DNA of 7,370 nt from JAPLHV01 sp964464245 (GTDB taxonomy: Bacteria > Caldisericota > JANLFM01): the NCBI GenBank assembly GCA_964464245.1, contig CAYXFH010000041.1, positions 1 through 7,370 of the forward strand, written 5' to 3'. Below the pieces are notes generated by a model. That model ran no database searches and was not told where the DNA came from. It was given only the letters and a program-made list of their open reading frames with translations. Every line of letters starts with the position of its first letter. Within the stretch, counting starts at the first letter, position 1. Position numbers and translations under genes: made by a program. This document shows positions 6,100 to 7,370 of this stretch, piece after piece.

Positions 6100-6588
6100 A
6101 TGGTTCAAGTAGGAGAAACAGCGCCTGTTTTCTGCCTCCAGGATCAGGACGGCAGGGAAACTTGCCTGGATGCGTTCATCGGCCAATGGTTGGTCCTCTA
6201 TTTCTATCCCAAAGACAATACCAGCGGCTGCACCTTGGAAGCCGTCGATTTTACCTCTCACCTGGAGAGATTCCACAGCCTGGGGGCAGAGGTGATCGGG
6301 ATCAGCCCAGATTCGCCGGAGAGCCACAGCCGTTTCCGGGCCAAGCAGCAACTGAAGCTTCTCTTGCTCAGCGATCCGGAACATGCCGTCATTGCTGCCT
6401 ACGGCGCTTGGGGGAAAAAGAAACTGTACGGCAAAGAATACGAGGGAGTGATCCGCAGCACTTTCCTCATTGATCCCAAGGGAAACCTTCGCGTAGCCTG
6501 GCCTGCGGTGAGGGTGAAGGGGCATGTGGAGGAAGCGCTGACCGCCCTGGCCCAGGAAGCCCGCACTGACCACCCCCGCCGGCTGTGA
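6100..6588 (+). CDS. bcp: Bcp/PrxQ-type peroxiredoxin (thioredoxin-dependent thiol peroxidase)
   Basis: This 162-residue protein belongs to the AhpC/TSA superfamily, Bcp group, and reduces peroxides in the cytoplasm through a peroxidatic cysteine. The active-site stretch is YFYPKDNTSGCTLEAVDF with peroxidatic Cys44; the usual P-x-D-x-T-P-G-C-T is changed to T-S-G-C-T. The distal conserved Arg is in IRSTFLID. The N-terminus (VGETAPVFCLQDQDG) and length are normal. The resolving Cys that many Bcp proteins carry five residues after the peroxidatic one (GCTxEAC) is Val49 here, so it may work as a 1-Cys enzyme, or use Cys12 or Cys22. It has its own likely promoter and a strong ribosome binding site. 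The tail ARTDHPRRL is short and unconserved. Confidence 0.94.
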   Translation: MVQVGETAPVFCLQDQDGRETCLDAFIGQWLVLYFYPKDNTSGCTLEAVDFTSHLERFHSLGAEVIGISPDSPESHSRFRAKQQLKLLLLSDPEHAVIAAYGAWGKKKLYGKEYEGVIRSTFLIDPKGNLRVAWPAVRVKGHVEEALTALAQEARTDHPRRL

Positions 6589-6626
6589 GCGCGGGCGCCT
6601 TCCCCAAACAGCGAGATAGCCAAAAA

Positions 6627-7055
6627 ATGGAACCAGTTGCCCTGCTGCGAGAGAAAGTTGAACAAATGGTCCGCTGCCTGGCTGCTCGCCAGGAGATCCT
6701 CTTCGCTTACCTGCACGGTTCTTCCCTTCGTTCCACTCAGCCGGGCGATGTGGATTTGGCCGTCTATCTAACCGAGCCAGCCTTTAACGCGCTCGACCAG
6801 GAACACCGCCTTACCCTGGGCTTCGCCATCCCCCTGGAGATGACCATCGAGGAAGCCATCTCCTTCCCGGTCGATCTTCAGGTCTTGAACCGAGCGCCTC
6901 TCGCCTTTCGCTGCCGCGTCGCCGACGAGGGTGTGGTGCTGCTGGATCGTAATCCTGACTACCGGGAGGACTACGAGCTGCTTACCCGAAAAGAGTATTG
7001 GGAGTTCCGGCCCAAGTTGGACGCCTATTTGCAAGAGGCTCTCGGGATTTCATGA
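6627..7055 (+). CDS. mntA: MNT-domain nucleotidyltransferase (MntA-like antitoxin)
   Basis: This 142-residue protein has a minimal nucleotidyltransferase domain. The active-site strand-helix is YLHGSSLRSTQPGDVDLAVYL: Gly31-Ser32 and the metal-binding Asp41 and Asp43, with a third acid at Asp83 in FPVDLQVLN. GS and DxD are separated by eight residues rather than the ten common in this group. The following RCRVADEGVVLLDRNPDYREDYE and the YWEFRPKLDAYLQEAL tail are typical of proteins paired with HEPN (DUF86) partners, where MntA adds AMP to a Tyr of the HepT RNase to silence it. The stop overlaps the ATG of the HEPN remnant by 4 bp. A GTG at 6585 would add 14 residues and overlap the bcp stop; ATG 6627 is preferred because it sits close to the domain edge, though neither start has a good ribosome binding site. 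Confidence 0.88.
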   Translation: MEPVALLREKVEQMVRCLAARQEILFAYLHGSSLRSTQPGDVDLAVYLTEPAFNALDQEHRLTLGFAIPLEMTIEEAISFPVDLQVLNRAPLAFRCRVADEGVVLLDRNPDYREDYELLTRKEYWEFRPKLDAYLQEALGIS

Positions 7056-7316
7056 ACCTCGATCGAGAACGTTTGACCAAGCTCACCCAAGGACTACGCC
7101 GACACTTTCCAAGTTCTTTTCGAGGCTGGATATCTTGGCGAGCCCTTGGCCGGTGATCTAAAGAAGCTGGCTCGTTTTCGCAACCGCCTAGTCCACCTTT
7201 ATTGGGAGATCGACCCGGAAGAGATCTATCGCATCCTTCAGACTGAAATGAAGGATTTCAACCTCTTCCTGCAATGCGTGGCTTCTGTTGTGGAGGCCGA
7301 AAAAGAAGGCGGATAG
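7052..7316 (+). pseudogene. hepT: HEPN-domain (HepT/DUF86) RNase toxin, internally deleted and frameshifted
   Basis: The ATG at 7052 overlaps the MNT stop (ATGA), as expected for the second gene of an MNT/HEPN pair, and reads MNLDRERLTKLTQ before the frame becomes nonsense and stops at 7154-7156 (34 codons). From about 7092 another frame reads DYADTFQVLFEAGYLGEPL and runs to TAG 7314-7316. This piece holds the HEPN catalytic motif RNRLVHLY (7179-7202), which fits R-x4-H-x-Y: the RNase Arg and His and the Tyr that MntA AMPylates in HepT. The usual C-terminal helix follows (IDPEEIYRILQTEMKDF). The two pieces total about 86 residues, while family members are about 130-145, so some 50-60 residues (helices 1-2) are missing, and the join is out of frame. 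The toxin is therefore probably inactive, unless this is an assembly error. Confidence 0.82.
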
Positions 7317-7324
7317 TATCAATT

Positions 7325-7358
7325 CCCTCGTTGTCCCTGCTTTTGGGGAGACAAGGGG
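7325..7358. other. Weak hairpin after the HEPN remnant, window end
   Basis: TTGTC (7331-7335) pairs with GACAA (7350-7354), extended inside by CC/GG and outside by CCC/GGG across a 3-nt bulge. No T-run is seen before the window ends. The following AGGGGCGATAGGGGCAG is G-rich and repeats AGGGGC. It may be part of a terminator or of a dispersed repeat that continues past 7370. Confidence 0.3.
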
Positions 7359-7370
7359 CGATAGGGGCAG

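Noticed and set aside
5100..6101. Long open frame on the minus strand opposite tsaE, tsaB and the gap after them
   Set aside because: It is rich in Arg/Ser/Pro/Gln, as expected for the complement of GC-rich codons, and lies antisense to tsaB, whose signature motifs are clear.
7052..7156. Functional 34-residue small protein after the MNT gene
   Set aside because: Beyond the first 13 residues it is an out-of-frame reading of HEPN coding sequence; the in-frame HEPN residues are plainly visible in another frame.

Overview
This is a GC-rich, gene-dense window in which every supportable gene lies on the plus strand. The organism is probably a member of Chloroflexota (Anaerolineae-like). The clues are an ABC-transporter lipoprotein with a long Pro/Thr 'TPTPSP' linker behind its lipobox, strong GC bias at third codon positions, and GACGCATGC-centred palindromes. 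This assignment is inference; no rRNA or other taxonomic marker is present.

Layout: (1) 1-564 is the 3' part of a GNAT-fold acetyltransferase cut by the window edge. After 46 bp comes (2) 611-2440, a full-length PLP-dependent group II amino acid decarboxylase that closely resembles lactic-acid-bacterial tyrosine decarboxylase. (3) 2441-2559 is a regulatory gap with a 32-nt imperfect palindrome and an extended -10 promoter. (4) 2560-4899 is a complete polar amino acid ABC importer: solute-binding lipoprotein, permease and ATPase. A 115-bp AT-richer gap between the binding protein and the permease carries three 19-nt-period repeats and a perfect 13-bp inverted repeat. (5) 4907-6014 is tsaE and tsaB, the bacterial t6A tRNA-modification accessory genes, packed directly behind the ATPase with overlapping ends. 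(6) 6100-6588 is a Bcp-type peroxiredoxin with its own likely promoter and a strong ribosome binding site; it lacks the usual resolving cysteine. (7) 6627-7316 is a MntA/HepT-type (MNT/HEPN) pair: the MNT nucleotidyltransferase is intact, but the HEPN partner has lost its central part and is out of frame. (8) The last 54 bp hold a weak G-rich hairpin.

How the genes may work together: the decarboxylase and the amino acid importer could form a supply-and-decarboxylate unit, but the promoter between them suggests separate control and the substrate of neither can be read from sequence. TsaE and TsaB are housekeeping genes that seem to share transcription with the transporter. I see no clearly undescribed system. 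The best leads are the decayed HEPN toxin beside an intact MNT gene, the two palindromic intergenic elements, and the TyrDC-like enzyme next to an amino acid importer.
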